Assembly (NCBI GenBank): GCA_964654665.1
Contig: CAZZKV010000012.1
Location: forward strand, 1-64,000
Origin: CALCKU01 sp964654665
GTDB taxonomy: Bacteria; Pseudomonadota; Alphaproteobacteria; Caulobacterales; Maricaulaceae
Direction of reading: 5' to 3'
DNA: 64,000 nt
This document shows, piece by piece, positions 7,361 through 16,112 of this stretch. How positions within the stretch are numbered: position 1 is the first letter of the stretch; the number at the start of each line of letters is the position of its first letter. Under the pieces are notes generated by a model, which worked only from the letters and a program-made list of their open reading frames with translations, did not search any database and was not told the DNA's origin. Both the position numbers and the translations under genes were made by a program.

Positions 7361-8853
7361 TTCGGACCTCCGCTGATGAAGATGGCGCGCGAGCTTGTCG
7401 TCTCGCCAGTGTCTTTATCTATTAGCGTTATTTTGAAATCTGTTTTTTGATCCAGACCCGAAATATCGGATTCAGCTATATAGATTTTAAAATCCATGGT
7501 CTCATCAGCAGGGACGTCAAAACGAATAGAGGCATCACTGCGTTGTCCCGCGAGCGTGATAACAGGAGTGGCGAGGGTGTCGACTTGCAAGCTGAGCGAG
7601 CGCGGCTGGGTCGCCTTATTGAGTACTTTAACCGTATAACCGTTGCGGATGGAGCCGTCAGAGAGCTGAACAAAATTAGGTTGCCGGTCACGCAAAACAT
7701 TCATGTCGAGTGTGCTGCGGGTTAGTAGGGAGTAGAGCATCAAGAGCCCAACAGCCGCAAAGAGCACGGCATAAATAACCGTGCGCGGACGGATTAGGTT
7801 AAAGTGGGATTTTTCACCCTTCAGCCGCCGTTGCAGATTGGCATCCGTATCAAAGGCAATCAGGCCTTTGGGGCGATCAATTTTCTCCATAATTTCATCG
7901 CAAGCATCAATGCAAAGCGAGCAGCCAATACATTCGAGTTGTAGCCCGTCGCGAATATCAATCCCGACCGGGCACACGGCGACGCATTGTCGGCAATCAA
8001 TGCAGTCGCCGCGGCCATCCCACGTTGAGCCCTTTTTATGCGGCCCGCGTGGTTCTCCTCGATTGTAACGGTAAGTGACATTCAGCGCTTCTTCGTCAAT
8101 CATTGCGGCCTGAATACGCGGCCACGGGCACATATATGTACAGACTTGTTCGCGCATATGACCCGCGAGCCAATAGGTGGTGAAGGTCATAATCGATAGG
8201 AAGACATATGACGTTATCGGGGCATGGCCTGTAAAGAAATCCCGTGCAATGGTGGGCGCATCATGAAAATAAAGAATCCAAGCCCCGCCTGTTGCGGCCG
8301 CGATAACCAGCCACACAATATGTTTGGCGGTTTTTTTATAGAGTTTCTTGGCGCTCCACGGGGCTTTGTCGAGTTTTATACGCGCATTGCGGTCGCCTTC
8401 GAAAAACCGCTCGACATAAATAAATAAGTCCGTCCAGATGGTCTGCGGACAGGCATATCCGCACCAGACGCGGCCAAAGAGGGACGTTGCCAGAAACAAC
8501 CCAAGTGCGGCTAAAATTAAGAGGCCCGTAATATAATAAACTTCTTGCGGCCAAATCTCGATGAAGAAGAAATAAAAACGCGCATTTTCAAAATCCACCA
8601 ACACGGCTTGGGACGGTTGGTCAGGACCCCGGTCCCATCTTATCCAAGGCGTGATGTAATAAATACCGAGCAGCACAAAGAGCGCTACCCATTTAATATT
8701 ACGAAAGAGGCCATGTGCTAGCTTAGGGTATAGCTTGATCCGTTTCGCATAGAGACTTTGTGGCGTTGACGGCGACGTCGCTTCGGCTCGTGACTGTTCA
8801 ACCCCTTCGGCGACCTTTTTGCGAGGTTTCGTATTGTCAATCAAAGTTGTCAT
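7357..8853 (-). CDS. ccoG: cbb3 oxidase accessory ferredoxin-like protein CcoG
   Basis: A polytopic membrane protein of 498 residues with two 4Fe-4S sites. Visible motifs are CGYACPQTIW, CTYMCPWPRIQ and the ferredoxin-type clusters CIDCRQCVAVCPVGID and CIGCSLCIDACDEIM. The C-terminal third is the periplasmic immunoglobulin-like FixG domain. CcoG reduces Cu(II) for delivery to cbb3 oxidase in studied bacteria. It begins 9 nt after ccoP and overlaps ccoH. Confidence 0.96.
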   Translation of the reverse strand: MTTLIDNTKPRKKVAEGVEQSRAEATSPSTPQSLYAKRIKLYPKLAHGLFRNIKWVALFVLLGIYYITPWIRWDRGPDQPSQAVLVDFENARFYFFFIEIWPQEVYYITGLLILAALGLFLATSLFGRVWCGYACPQTIWTDLFIYVERFFEGDRNARIKLDKAPWSAKKLYKKTAKHIVWLVIAAATGGAWILYFHDAPTIARDFFTGHAPITSYVFLSIMTFTTYWLAGHMREQVCTYMCPWPRIQAAMIDEEALNVTYRYNRGEPRGPHKKGSTWDGRGDCIDCRQCVAVCPVGIDIRDGLQLECIGCSLCIDACDEIMEKIDRPKGLIAFDTDANLQRRLKGEKSHFNLIRPRTVIYAVLFAAVGLLMLYSLLTRSTLDMNVLRDRQPNFVQLSDGSIRNGYTVKVLNKATQPRSLSLQVDTLATPVITLAGQRSDASIRFDVPADETMDFKIYIAESDISGLDQKTDFKITLIDKDTGETTSSRAIFISGGPK

Positions 8854-8862
8854 AGCACAACG

Positions 8863-9777
8863 CTATTCTTCGTCTTCCGTCATGGGCTCTTGGCCGAGCT
8901 TGGGGGTATCTTGCCCGCCGCCGAGCGCGTGAACATAAACGGAGAGAGCTGTAATAGTCTCAGGGGCCAGACGCTCATTCCAATTAGGCATCACGCCTTG
9001 GCGGCCGCCATAAATCGTCTCATAAATATACTCAGCCGTGCCGCCATAAAGCCACTCTGCGTCCGTTAGATTTGGCGCGCCTTGCAAGAGGTCGCCTTTG
9101 CCGTCAGTACCGTGACAGCTACTACAATTATCTTGGAAAAGCTGCGCCGCTCTATTGGCGGCGGTTATATCTTCAGCTTTCCCTGAAAGGCTAAGAACAT
9201 ATTGCGTGAGATCGGTAATTTCATCACGTGATAGAAGTTCATCACGGCCATAAGCTTGCATAAGGCCGATACGCGTCTCTTCATGGGCTGCGCGAATGCC
9301 GACGGTTAGCGTATGCTGAATGTCTTCAAAGGTGCCGCCCCAAAGCCAGATGTCATCATTGAGGTTGGGATAGCCTTTAAAACCTTGTGCGCCCGAACCG
9401 TGACATGTTGCGCAATTATCACCAAAAGCAGATTTACCGGCCGCCATCGCAAAGCGGAAGAGGTCGGGGTCGGCTTGAATATCTTCAAGGCTGGCGCCGT
9501 TAAGTTTGTTGGCATAAACAGAGCGCTCGGCATGCATCGTCTCGACAGTCTTCATGACGGAGGCGCGGTCCGAATGGCCTAATACGCCTTTAAAGTGAGA
9601 GTTTAGGAACGGAATAGACGGCATTAAAATCGCATAGATAATCGCCCAGACAATAGAGGCATAAAAGACCCAGAGCCACCAACGCGGCATGGGCGTGTTA
9701 AGCTCTTCAATACCGTCCCATTCATGGCCTGTGGTTTCCGTGCCGGAAATTTCGTCAATTTTTTTGTTATCAGCCAT
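8863..9777 (-). CDS. ccoP: cbb3 oxidase diheme cytochrome c subunit CcoP
   Basis: 304 residues with one N-terminal membrane anchor (WWLWVFYASIVWAIIYAIL) and two periplasmic cytochrome c domains bearing CATCH and CSSCH heme-binding motifs. It passes electrons from soluble cytochrome c to CcoO and CcoN. It lies 2 nt downstream of ccoQ. The N-terminal IDEISGTETTGHEWDGIEELN is the usual CcoP lead. Confidence 0.96.
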   Translation of the reverse strand: MADNKKIDEISGTETTGHEWDGIEELNTPMPRWWLWVFYASIVWAIIYAILMPSIPFLNSHFKGVLGHSDRASVMKTVETMHAERSVYANKLNGASLEDIQADPDLFRFAMAAGKSAFGDNCATCHGSGAQGFKGYPNLNDDIWLWGGTFEDIQHTLTVGIRAAHEETRIGLMQAYGRDELLSRDEITDLTQYVLSLSGKAEDITAANRAAQLFQDNCSSCHGTDGKGDLLQGAPNLTDAEWLYGGTAEYIYETIYGGRQGVMPNWNERLAPETITALSVYVHALGGGQDTPKLGQEPMTEDEE

Positions 9778-9779
9778 GC

Positions 9780-9944
9780 TTAAATTTCCGGCGCGTCACT
9801 ATCATGCAGCGGAAGGCTCGCAGCATGATCAAAGCGGGCTTTATTTTTCGGCCACAGCGCATAGATGATGGCAAGGACGAAAATGCCGAAGAAGGCGACT
9901 GTGCCGCCAAGCTTTATGACATGGGCGAGGATATCATAACTCAT
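9780..9944 (-). CDS. ccoQ: cbb3 oxidase small subunit CcoQ (FixQ)
   Basis: 54 residues: MSYDILAHVIKLGG, a single membrane segment (GTVAFFGIFVLAIIYALW) and a short polar tail, the CcoQ pattern. The start overlaps the ccoO stop by four bases (ATGA) and the stop lies 2 nt from ccoP. CcoQ stabilises the CcoP contact with the core complex. Confidence 0.92.
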   Translation of the reverse strand: MSYDILAHVIKLGGTVAFFGIFVLAIIYALWPKNKARFDHAASLPLHDSDAPEI

Positions 9945-10678
9945 CTTAGGTTCTCATCTTTCTCGGCTTGGTATTCTTCGAAATCCACGAGCGTGCCTAA
10001 GATTTGCATATAAGCAATCAAGGCATCCATTTCGGTGATTGTATCGGGGTTGCCATCAAATTCGCGCACCACGGCTTTGGGGTAGCGAGCCATGAAACCA
10101 TCATAATCATCAGCATATTCATCAAGCTGCGTTTTCAAATCTGACACGGCCAGTTCGATCATTTCTTCTGTGTAAGGTACGCCGAGTTTTTTATTCGCGT
10201 TTAGATGCGCAGCGATAGATTTGTAATTCAGCTCCCGCGCGCTCAAAAATTTATAAGGTGGCATAATAGACTCCGGTACAACAGCGCGCGGGTTTTCCAA
10301 ATGAAGTTTGTGCCATTCATCGGAATATTTACCGCCGAGCCGTGCTAGGTCGGGACCCGTCCGTTTAGAGCCCCACTGGAACGGCCGATCATACATCGAC
10401 TCGGCGGCGAGCGAGTAATGGCCATATCGCTCTACTTCATCGCGCAGGGGGCGTACCATTTGTGAATGACACGTATAGCACCCCTCGCGTACATAAATAT
10501 CTCGACCTGCCAGTTCGAGTGGTGAATAGGGTCGCATGCCTTCAACCTCTTCAATCGTACCGTCGATATAAAAGAGGGGCGCGATTTCGATGAGGCCGCC
10601 GACAGAGACCACGCCGATAATACCGAGGAGTAAAGCGAAAGACTTTTTCTCAAGATATTGGTGAAGCTTTAAAAACAT
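9941..10678 (-). CDS. ccoO: cbb3 oxidase monoheme cytochrome c subunit CcoO
   Basis: 245 residues with an N-terminal membrane anchor (FALLLGIIGVVSVGGLIEIAPLF) and a periplasmic cytochrome c domain with REGCYTCHSQMVRP. This motif and the later MPPYKFL (methionine ligand region) are diagnostic of CcoO/FixO. It lies 2 nt downstream of ccoN and overlaps ccoQ. Confidence 0.96.
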   Translation of the reverse strand: MFLKLHQYLEKKSFALLLGIIGVVSVGGLIEIAPLFYIDGTIEEVEGMRPYSPLELAGRDIYVREGCYTCHSQMVRPLRDEVERYGHYSLAAESMYDRPFQWGSKRTGPDLARLGGKYSDEWHKLHLENPRAVVPESIMPPYKFLSARELNYKSIAAHLNANKKLGVPYTEEMIELAVSDLKTQLDEYADDYDGFMARYPKAVVREFDGNPDTITEMDALIAYMQILGTLVDFEEYQAEKDENLR

Positions 10679-10680
10679 GA

Positions 10681-12147
10681 TTATTCTCCCACTAAGACGG
10701 GCTGCGTGGCAGGCAAGACGGGTTTTTTCGCTAGAGGAACATCTCCCTCTAAGGGCTCAGCCATGCCGTGGCCTTTTATGGTCATGCGGATATTGAAAGC
10801 CATGATGAGCGTGCCGAGCAGGAAGAGTGTGCCGCCAAGCGCACGGACGATATATGAGATGTGTTTGGCTGAAACTGTCTCGATAAAGGCATATTCTAGG
10901 AAACCGAGATCGGTATAGGCGCGCCACATCAGGCCTTCCATAATTCCGGACACCCACATGGATGTGATGTAGAAAAGGATACCGATAGAGGCGAGCCAGA
11001 AGTGCCATTCGACGAGGCGGAGCGAATAGAGCTCTTTCTTCTTCCACAGCCATGGTACAAGGCAATAAAGTGCGCCAAAAGTGACAAAACCGTTCCATCC
11101 AAGCGCGCCGGAATGCACATGTCCAATTGTCCAATCCGTATAATGGGACAGCGCGTTGACATAACGCACGGACATGAGCGGGCCTTCAAAAGTGGCCATG
11201 CCGTAAAAGGCGACAGAGACCACGAGCATACGCAGGACAGGATCAGTACGGAGTTTGTCCCACGCGCCTGAGAGCGTCATAAGCCCGTTTATCATGCCGC
11301 CCCATGAGGGCATCCACAGCATAATTGAAAACACCATGCCCAGTGTTTGCGTCCATTGCGGCAGGGCGGTAAAATGGAGATGGTGAGGTCCTGCCCAGAT
11401 ATAGATAAAAATGACAGCCCAGAAGTGAACGATCGAGAGTTTATAGGACCAAACAGGACGGTTCGCGCGCTTGGGAATGAAGTAATACATNNNNNNNNNN
11501 NNNNNNNNNNNNNNNNNNNNNNNNNNNNNNNNNNNNNNNNNNNNNNNNNNNNNNNNNNNNNNNNNNNNNNNNNNNNNNNNNNNNNNNNNNCCTGTCGCGG
11601 CCAGTACAATAAAAAGCTGATAGCCCCAAAACACAAACCACGCCCACATCCCGCCCGCAAGCCGAGTGCGACAGGTGCGCTGCACAACATAAAAGGATGT
11701 TGCAATCAGCGCATTCCCGCCAAAGGCAAAGATAACAGCGGAGGTATGGAGAGGCCTTAGCCGCCCAAAATTTGACCAAGGTAGGTTCTCGAAATAAAAG
11801 ATATTGGGCCATGTGAGCTGACAGGCAATGATGACTCCTACCAACATACCTGCAATGCCCCAAAAAGTAGTGGCAATTACCCCTGCTTTTATAACGCCGT
11901 CTTCATATTCACTTTGATCAATTTTAGGAAGACTATTACCGGCTTTATAAACAACCGCGAAGATGCCCAGTAGAAAGAAGAACATCATCATGTAGCCATG
12001 CATTTCAAGCGTTGGATAGAGCGTGGGGGCAACATCTGTGTTTTTAGCGGCAAACATGGACCAGATGAAACCAAAGCCTAGAATACAGGCAATATAGATA
12101 AGGGAGTCGTCGTCTTTAAAGGAAGACTTTGAATGCACTTTCGTCAT
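10681..12147 (-). CDS. ccoN: cbb3 oxidase catalytic subunit CcoN (interrupted by assembly gap)
   Basis: Heme-copper catalytic subunit that reduces O2 at high affinity. Visible landmarks are MHGYMMMFF (low-spin heme histidine), IYIWAGPHHLH (cross-linked tyrosine and two CuB histidines) and IGHVHSGALGWNG (heme b3 and heme b histidines). A run of 100 Ns removes the segment between LFIVLAAT and MYYFIPK, which in relatives is roughly 110 residues and includes the third CuB histidine. The frame agrees on both sides. I take the ATG at 12145-12147 (MTKVHSK) as the start; the upstream TTG at 12174 would lie too close to the FixK box. It heads the ccoNOQPGHIS operon. Confidence 0.95.
   Translation of the reverse strand: MTKVHSKSSFKDDDSLIYIACILGFGFIWSMFAAKNTDVAPTLYPTLEMHGYMMMFFFLLGIFAVVYKAGNSLPKIDQSEYEDGVIKAGVIATTFWGIAGMLVGVIIACQLTWPNIFYFENLPWSNFGRLRPLHTSAVIFAFGGNALIATSFYVVQRTCRTRLAGGMWAWFVFWGYQLFIVLAATXXXXXXXXXXXXXXXXXXXXXXXXXXXXXXXXXXMYYFIPKRANRPVWSYKLSIVHFWAVIFIYIWAGPHHLHFTALPQWTQTLGMVFSIMLWMPSWGGMINGLMTLSGAWDKLRTDPVLRMLVVSVAFYGMATFEGPLMSVRYVNALSHYTDWTIGHVHSGALGWNGFVTFGALYCLVPWLWKKKELYSLRLVEWHFWLASIGILFYITSMWVSGIMEGLMWRAYTDLGFLEYAFIETVSAKHISYIVRALGGTLFLLGTLIMAFNIRMTIKGHGMAEPLEGDVPLAKKPVLPATQPVLVGE
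11491..11590. other. Assembly gap (100 N) inside ccoN
   Basis: Exactly 100 Ns, a placeholder size. Comparison with the known CcoN layout implies over 300 missing bases. To keep the frame the true length must leave remainder 1 when divided by 3. Confidence 0.95.
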
Positions 12148-12206
12148 TATGTATAACCCCAGTATTGACTTCAACTTTGGAGTTAATAGGGGGGCAAGAC
12201 TAAATT

Positions 12207-12220
12207 TTGACCGCGGTCAA
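12207..12220. promoter_or_regulatory. FNR/FixK-type box upstream of ccoN
   Basis: TTGACCGCGGTCAA, a perfect 14-nt palindrome centred about 66 nt upstream of the ccoN ATG at 12147. It is the expected activator site for the oxidase operon. Confidence 0.88.
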
Positions 12221-12226
12221 ATTTGG

Positions 12227-13162
12227 TTAAAAGTTCCGCTGAAATAATGGTACAGGACGCAGATAATTTTTCGCTGACTTATCCAGCTTAAACTGAACAT
12301 AATCTTTACGAACATTCGTCTTATGAGCGCCAAGACGCCGTAGCGTATGCCCTATAGCAGATTTTATAAATCTCTCAAATGTACCAGCCTTAGCCCAACT
12401 TGGAGACAAGCCAAATTGCCGGCGTAATAATCCATTCGTATACATGACAGAATTTCGAAAGGCGCTGGCTGTCGACGAAAATTCCATCACCATCGACACG
12501 CAATAAGTTTGATTTTCCACGCGGTGCGGAGAAGTGTGCGGCCAAGCCACTAATGTATTATCTAGTAAATCAAAAACCTGTGCGGAGGCTTCAAACTCCG
12601 GCGAATAAGGCACATCCTGATCATATTCTCCAAGCACAACAGCTTCATAAGCCTCGTCAGGTAAAAACACTTCGGTGGCCGGATAAACGAAAACCCGTTT
12701 GCGACCCCTTATATGCCAGAGCAAGGTCATAGTCGGGTCGCAATGATAAGGCACTTTGGCCGTGGGCGAAGAAATCAGGATACCACCTCTGCAATTCCGG
12801 CGAAGTTTATCACGACCTGTACAACGTTCTAATTCTTTAAACGTTTCAGCCATTAAAGGTTTATAAGCTGGATCATAGCTCATGGCTTCGCGAATATTCA
12901 CCCATATATGTCCGGCTTTGACGGCTTCAATAATATCTACGCCTGAAAACCCGCGAAAATCGACTGTACAATGCTTATCTGGAAAATTCGGATCAGTTGT
13001 CATTGTGCAGACATCAATTTTTTCGCTGGGGTGCCGGTCAAGTAAGGTGGTCAAAGCATCATCCGTAAACAAACCGGAGTCTTGCAAATGATGGGTTTTA
13101 GTTTGGATTTTCTGCCCGTAATCCTGACGATCTTGATCTGTCCAGTTCTCAATAATAGCCAT
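12227..13162 (-). CDS. Cupin/JmjC-like domain protein
   Basis: About 311 residues. The central part (residues 120-230) looks like a JmjC/cupin fold: YHCDPTMTLLWHIRGRKRVFVYP gives the metal-binding HxD and the strand after it, and the SPHRVEN segment supplies a distal histidine. Such proteins are Fe(II)/2-oxoglutarate dioxygenase-like, but the substrate is unknown. The ATG at 13160-13162 is preferred because GGAAGGG lies 5-6 nt upstream; an upstream ATG at 13183 lacks one. A FixK-type box is centred 63 nt upstream of the chosen start, so an oxygen-using enzyme would be made when oxygen is low. Confidence 0.7.
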   Translation of the reverse strand: MAIIENWTDQDRQDYGQKIQTKTHHLQDSGLFTDDALTTLLDRHPSEKIDVCTMTTDPNFPDKHCTVDFRGFSGVDIIEAVKAGHIWVNIREAMSYDPAYKPLMAETFKELERCTGRDKLRRNCRGGILISSPTAKVPYHCDPTMTLLWHIRGRKRVFVYPATEVFLPDEAYEAVVLGEYDQDVPYSPEFEASAQVFDLLDNTLVAWPHTSPHRVENQTYCVSMVMEFSSTASAFRNSVMYTNGLLRRQFGLSPSWAKAGTFERFIKSAIGHTLRRLGAHKTNVRKDYVQFKLDKSAKNYLRPVPLFQRNF

Positions 13163-13218
13163 ATTATCCCTTCCACTGACCATTCAGTCGAAAGTTTGTA
13201 AAATTCATTTTGGAATTT

Positions 13219-13232
13219 TTGACCGGGGTCAA
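13219..13232. promoter_or_regulatory. FNR/FixK-type box upstream of the cupin/JmjC-like gene
   Basis: TTGACCGGGGTCAA, centred about 63 nt from the chosen start at 13162. The same 14-mer recurs at 14286-14299. Confidence 0.8.
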
Positions 13233-13250
13233 AGTTAACTATAACTTGGC

Positions 13251-13835
13251 CTATCCAGGATTTTTACCCAGATAACGCATTTTGTCGAACCATTTTGAGA
13301 GAGTCTTTTTCTTAACATGGTCGACTCCGCCAAAATAGGTAAGATGCACAGGTTGGATGCCGCAAAGATATAAAATATTTCGCCGTAAATTACGAATCCC
13401 ATGGGAGAAGTAATAACCCTTATAAGCGACTGTTGGCATACCCATTGTGACGACAATATCAGCTGATTTACCTTTCAGCATTTTCCCTGGAAACCCTTTT
13501 TTGGAATAATCCAATGCAAACCCGGGACGAAAGACTTGTTCCAGAAACATTTTAAATTGCCCCGGCATGGAGCCCATCCAGAGCGGGAAAATGAATAATA
13601 TATGATCTGCCCATTTTATCGCGTCTTGAGCGTCTTGAATAAATTCAGAAGCCTGACTGTGAGTGAAATCCTTTGAAGATTTAATGGATGTAAGATTGAA
13701 ATCTGACAGATTGATGCGGCGCACGGCATGGCCCGTTAATTGGGCCGCATCTTGATAGGCTTTCGCCAAAGCATAGCAGAGGCGGTCCTCACTCGCATCA
13801 GGATGTCCGTAGAGAATGGTAATATTTCGGCTCAT
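13251..13835 (-). CDS. NAD(P)H dehydrogenase (quinone)-like flavoprotein
   Basis: 194 residues with the flavodoxin-like fold of the NQO1/MdaB/KefF family: ITILYGHPDAS (FMN/FAD phosphate loop), FIFPLWMGSMPGQFKMFLEQVF (the conserved PLxWxxMPxxxKxFxD-like region) and TMGMP. It probably performs two-electron reduction of quinones or nitro compounds in the cytoplasm. It follows a small membrane protein gene by 12 nt and probably shares the box at 14286-14299. The precise substrate is unknown. Confidence 0.83.
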   Translation of the reverse strand: MSRNITILYGHPDASEDRLCYALAKAYQDAAQLTGHAVRRINLSDFNLTSIKSSKDFTHSQASEFIQDAQDAIKWADHILFIFPLWMGSMPGQFKMFLEQVFRPGFALDYSKKGFPGKMLKGKSADIVVTMGMPTVAYKGYYFSHGIRNLRRNILYLCGIQPVHLTYFGGVDHVKKKTLSKWFDKMRYLGKNPG

Positions 13836-13847
13836 AGTAATACCCTT

Positions 13848-14234
13848 CTAATAAAGAGCGGCACGGGAGATAAAGAAGGCACCAAGCGCGAGATAAGCAA
13901 ACCCCAGTGCCGATATCAGGGAAGATTTAGTGAGTATTGATTTTGCGAGGCGTATGAGCGGCTCTGGCATGATAATTATCAACACGCCTTCAATAGCGGC
14001 AATCCATCCGAAAAGTGTCACCAAAGATCTCCAACTGGCTGTCCATATATTATGAAAACAAATGACGGAGATGCCGCCAATGAGGGCCAAAACACCTGTT
14101 AGAAATATGAGTGGAGGACTGTCGATAAAGTCTTCCATCATGCTTACGAGACGCTTTTGGTTCCAAATCATCGGAATAGATACGGCGATAATATAAGTGC
14201 CAAAGAGTAGGGCGAGATAGGTCGAACTCATCAT
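13848..14234 (-). CDS. Four-helix small membrane protein
   Basis: About 128 residues with four hydrophobic segments (LALLFGTYIIAVSIPMIW, FLTGVLALIGGISVICF, LVTLFGWIAAIEGVLIII and ALGFAYLALGAFFIS). No catalytic motif is visible and no characterised family is recognised. The ATG at 14232-14234 is chosen because GGAGG lies 5 nt upstream; the in-frame ATG at 14246 sits on top of that site. The box at 14286-14299 is centred 58 nt upstream. It is probably in an operon with the flavoprotein. Confidence 0.72.
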   Translation of the reverse strand: MMSSTYLALLFGTYIIAVSIPMIWNQKRLVSMMEDFIDSPPLIFLTGVLALIGGISVICFHNIWTASWRSLVTLFGWIAAIEGVLIIIMPEPLIRLAKSILTKSSLISALGFAYLALGAFFISRAALY

Positions 14235-14285
14235 AAATGCCTCCATTGATTAACGCAGAGGTTAGTGAAATGATGGGTCCAAAAA

Positions 14286-14299
14286 TTGACCGGGGTCAA
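14286..14299. promoter_or_regulatory. FNR/FixK-type box between divergent genes
   Basis: TTGACCGGGGTCAA. The centre is 58 nt from the minus-strand start at 14234 and 62 nt from the plus-strand start at 14355, so one site could serve both promoters. Confidence 0.8.
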
Positions 14300-14354
14300 T
14301 AAATTTGCCTTCTAAATGGAGACTTTGACGTTGTCTCTATGAAAGGGAGATTAT

Positions 14355-14945
14355 ATGCATCCGGAATTTTTAGATGATGTTTCAGCGTTTCTAACACGGT
14401 TGAAAAAAGACAGTGAAAAATTAAAAGGCTATCGTCCTTTCGAAACGCTTATGCAAGGTTTATCCGATGGCACTGTTGATTTTAGATGGGGTTTGGGCGG
14501 CCGATTAATGCCGCATCTTGAACCCGTCGAGAAACCCAATTTGATATGGTTGCGGTGGCTGGTGTCTGCCCCCTTTATCTATCTGATGATTATTCCTGTA
14601 GTATTTTTAGACCTTACGGTGAGCGTTTATCAGGCGATCTGTTTTCGTCTTTGGAAACTTCCTCAGGTTCATCGATCAAAATATATTATTATTGATCGAC
14701 ATCGTCTATCTTATTTGGATGGCTTTCAAAAATTTAACTGTATCTATTGCGGTTATGCCAATGGCGTGATGGCTTATGCCCGCTTGGTTGCCGGAGAAAC
14801 TGAACGTTATTGGTGTCCGGTCAAGCATGATAAAGACGTGCCCGCGCCGCATGAATTCTACATTAAATTTGCGGATTTCGATGATCCTAAAGGCTGGGAT
14901 GCACTGCACAGCACCGGAATGAATGATTGGAGAAATGAGCTTTGA
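14355..14945 (+). CDS. Conserved membrane protein with CxxC zinc-ribbon-like motif
   Basis: 196 residues. A membrane hairpin lies at about residues 68-100 (WLVSAPFIYLMIIPVVFLDL), followed by YIIIDRHRLSYLDGFQKFNC, IYCGYANG and YWCPVKH. The spacing of the three cysteines (CIYCGYANG, then YWCPVKH) suggests metal binding at the membrane surface. I recall similar proteins among alphaproteobacterial low-oxygen genes but no assigned function. AAAGGGAG precedes the start and the FixK-type box is 62 nt upstream. Confidence 0.75.
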   Translation: MHPEFLDDVSAFLTRLKKDSEKLKGYRPFETLMQGLSDGTVDFRWGLGGRLMPHLEPVEKPNLIWLRWLVSAPFIYLMIIPVVFLDLTVSVYQAICFRLWKLPQVHRSKYIIIDRHRLSYLDGFQKFNCIYCGYANGVMAYARLVAGETERYWCPVKHDKDVPAPHEFYIKFADFDDPKGWDALHSTGMNDWRNEL

Positions 14946-14994
14946 AGGTGGATTTTAAGCTCGAATACATTCTGGCTTTACTCTATAGGAAACT

Positions 14995-16110
14995 ATGGAT
15001 AGCCACGAAGCTGAAATTGAGCTTGAAGCCGTGTTAGATACATTGGTGGACGGCGTTATCATTATTAATGCTGTTGGCATTATGAGTTTATTCAATCCGG
15101 CCTGCACGAAAATTTTTGGCTATCAGCCTGATGAAGTTATTGGACTGAATGTTAAAATGCTGATGCCGGATCCGTTCCACAGAGAACATGATGGCTATTT
15201 GAAAGCTTATAATGATACTGGTAATAAGAAAATCATTGGCATTGGCCGAGAGGTTAAAGGTCTTCGAAAGGATGGAACCATCTTTCCAATGGATTTGGCT
15301 GTAGGCGAATCTCGCTTGCAAGGAAAAGTTCTATTTGTTGGCATCATTCGTGATCTGACAGAGCGCCACAACCGTCAGAAAAGATATGACCAGTTACAGG
15401 AGGAACATTTCCACTTGTCCCGTGTTTCGGCGATGAATGAAATGGGGTCTGCTATTGCACATGAACTTAATCAACCGATGGCCGCGTCTATCAATTATAT
15501 GGAAACGGCAAAGCTTTTATTGAGACGAGAAGGGGATGTTGATAAGAAGAAATTGTTGGATATAACATCCCGCGCGATTGAACAAACTCACCGTGCCTCT
15601 GAGATCATTGCAAGGATGCGAGGCTTTATCGAACGGGGTGATGTCGAGAAAGAACCAACATCTTTGAGAGATGTTATCGAGACGGCGAGACGTCTCGCTT
15701 TTCTCTCATTTAACAGTCAGAACATTTTACTTAATATTGACGTTGCCGATGATTTACCGCTCGTATTTGTCAATAACATTCAGATTCAACAGGTGCTAGT
15801 CAATCTCATAAAAAATGCCTGTGAAGCCATGTTTGATAGTGAAGAAAAGCGCTTGGATATTCTTGCCAGCGTGGCATCTTGCGGTCAACAAGTTGAAGTG
15901 CAAGTGCAGGACACAGGGCATGGATTGTCTAAAACAGATATTGAAACTTTGTTTGTGCCATTTTCTTCAGGCAAAGTAGACGGCATGGGGGTCGGGCTGT
16001 CCATTAGCCAGTCTATTGTCACTCACCATGAAGGACAAATTTGGGCATGTCAAAACAAACCCAAAGGCAGTGTTTTTCACTTCACTTTGCCCATTGTTGA
16101 GAAAGTTTAG
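14995..16110 (+). CDS. fixL: Oxygen-sensor histidine kinase FixL
   Basis: A soluble kinase of 371 residues. The PAS domain (about residues 8-125) keeps the heme-binding histidine in REHDGYLKAY (H65) and the distal arginine in GIGREVKGLRKDG (R85), the hallmarks of FixL heme-PAS oxygen sensors. The HisKA segment has AHELNQP (H156). The ATPase domain shows LVNLIKNACEAM, DTGHGL and GMGVGLSIS. There is no membrane segment and only one PAS domain. It lies 2 nt upstream of fixJ. It is expected to phosphorylate FixJ when heme is deoxygenated. Confidence 0.93.
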   Translation: MDSHEAEIELEAVLDTLVDGVIIINAVGIMSLFNPACTKIFGYQPDEVIGLNVKMLMPDPFHREHDGYLKAYNDTGNKKIIGIGREVKGLRKDGTIFPMDLAVGESRLQGKVLFVGIIRDLTERHNRQKRYDQLQEEHFHLSRVSAMNEMGSAIAHELNQPMAASINYMETAKLLLRREGDVDKKKLLDITSRAIEQTHRASEIIARMRGFIERGDVEKEPTSLRDVIETARRLAFLSFNSQNILLNIDVADDLPLVFVNNIQIQQVLVNLIKNACEAMFDSEEKRLDILASVASCGQQVEVQVQDTGHGLSKTDIETLFVPFSSGKVDGMGVGLSISQSIVTHHEGQIWACQNKPKGSVFHFTLPIVEKV

Positions 16111-16112
16111 TC

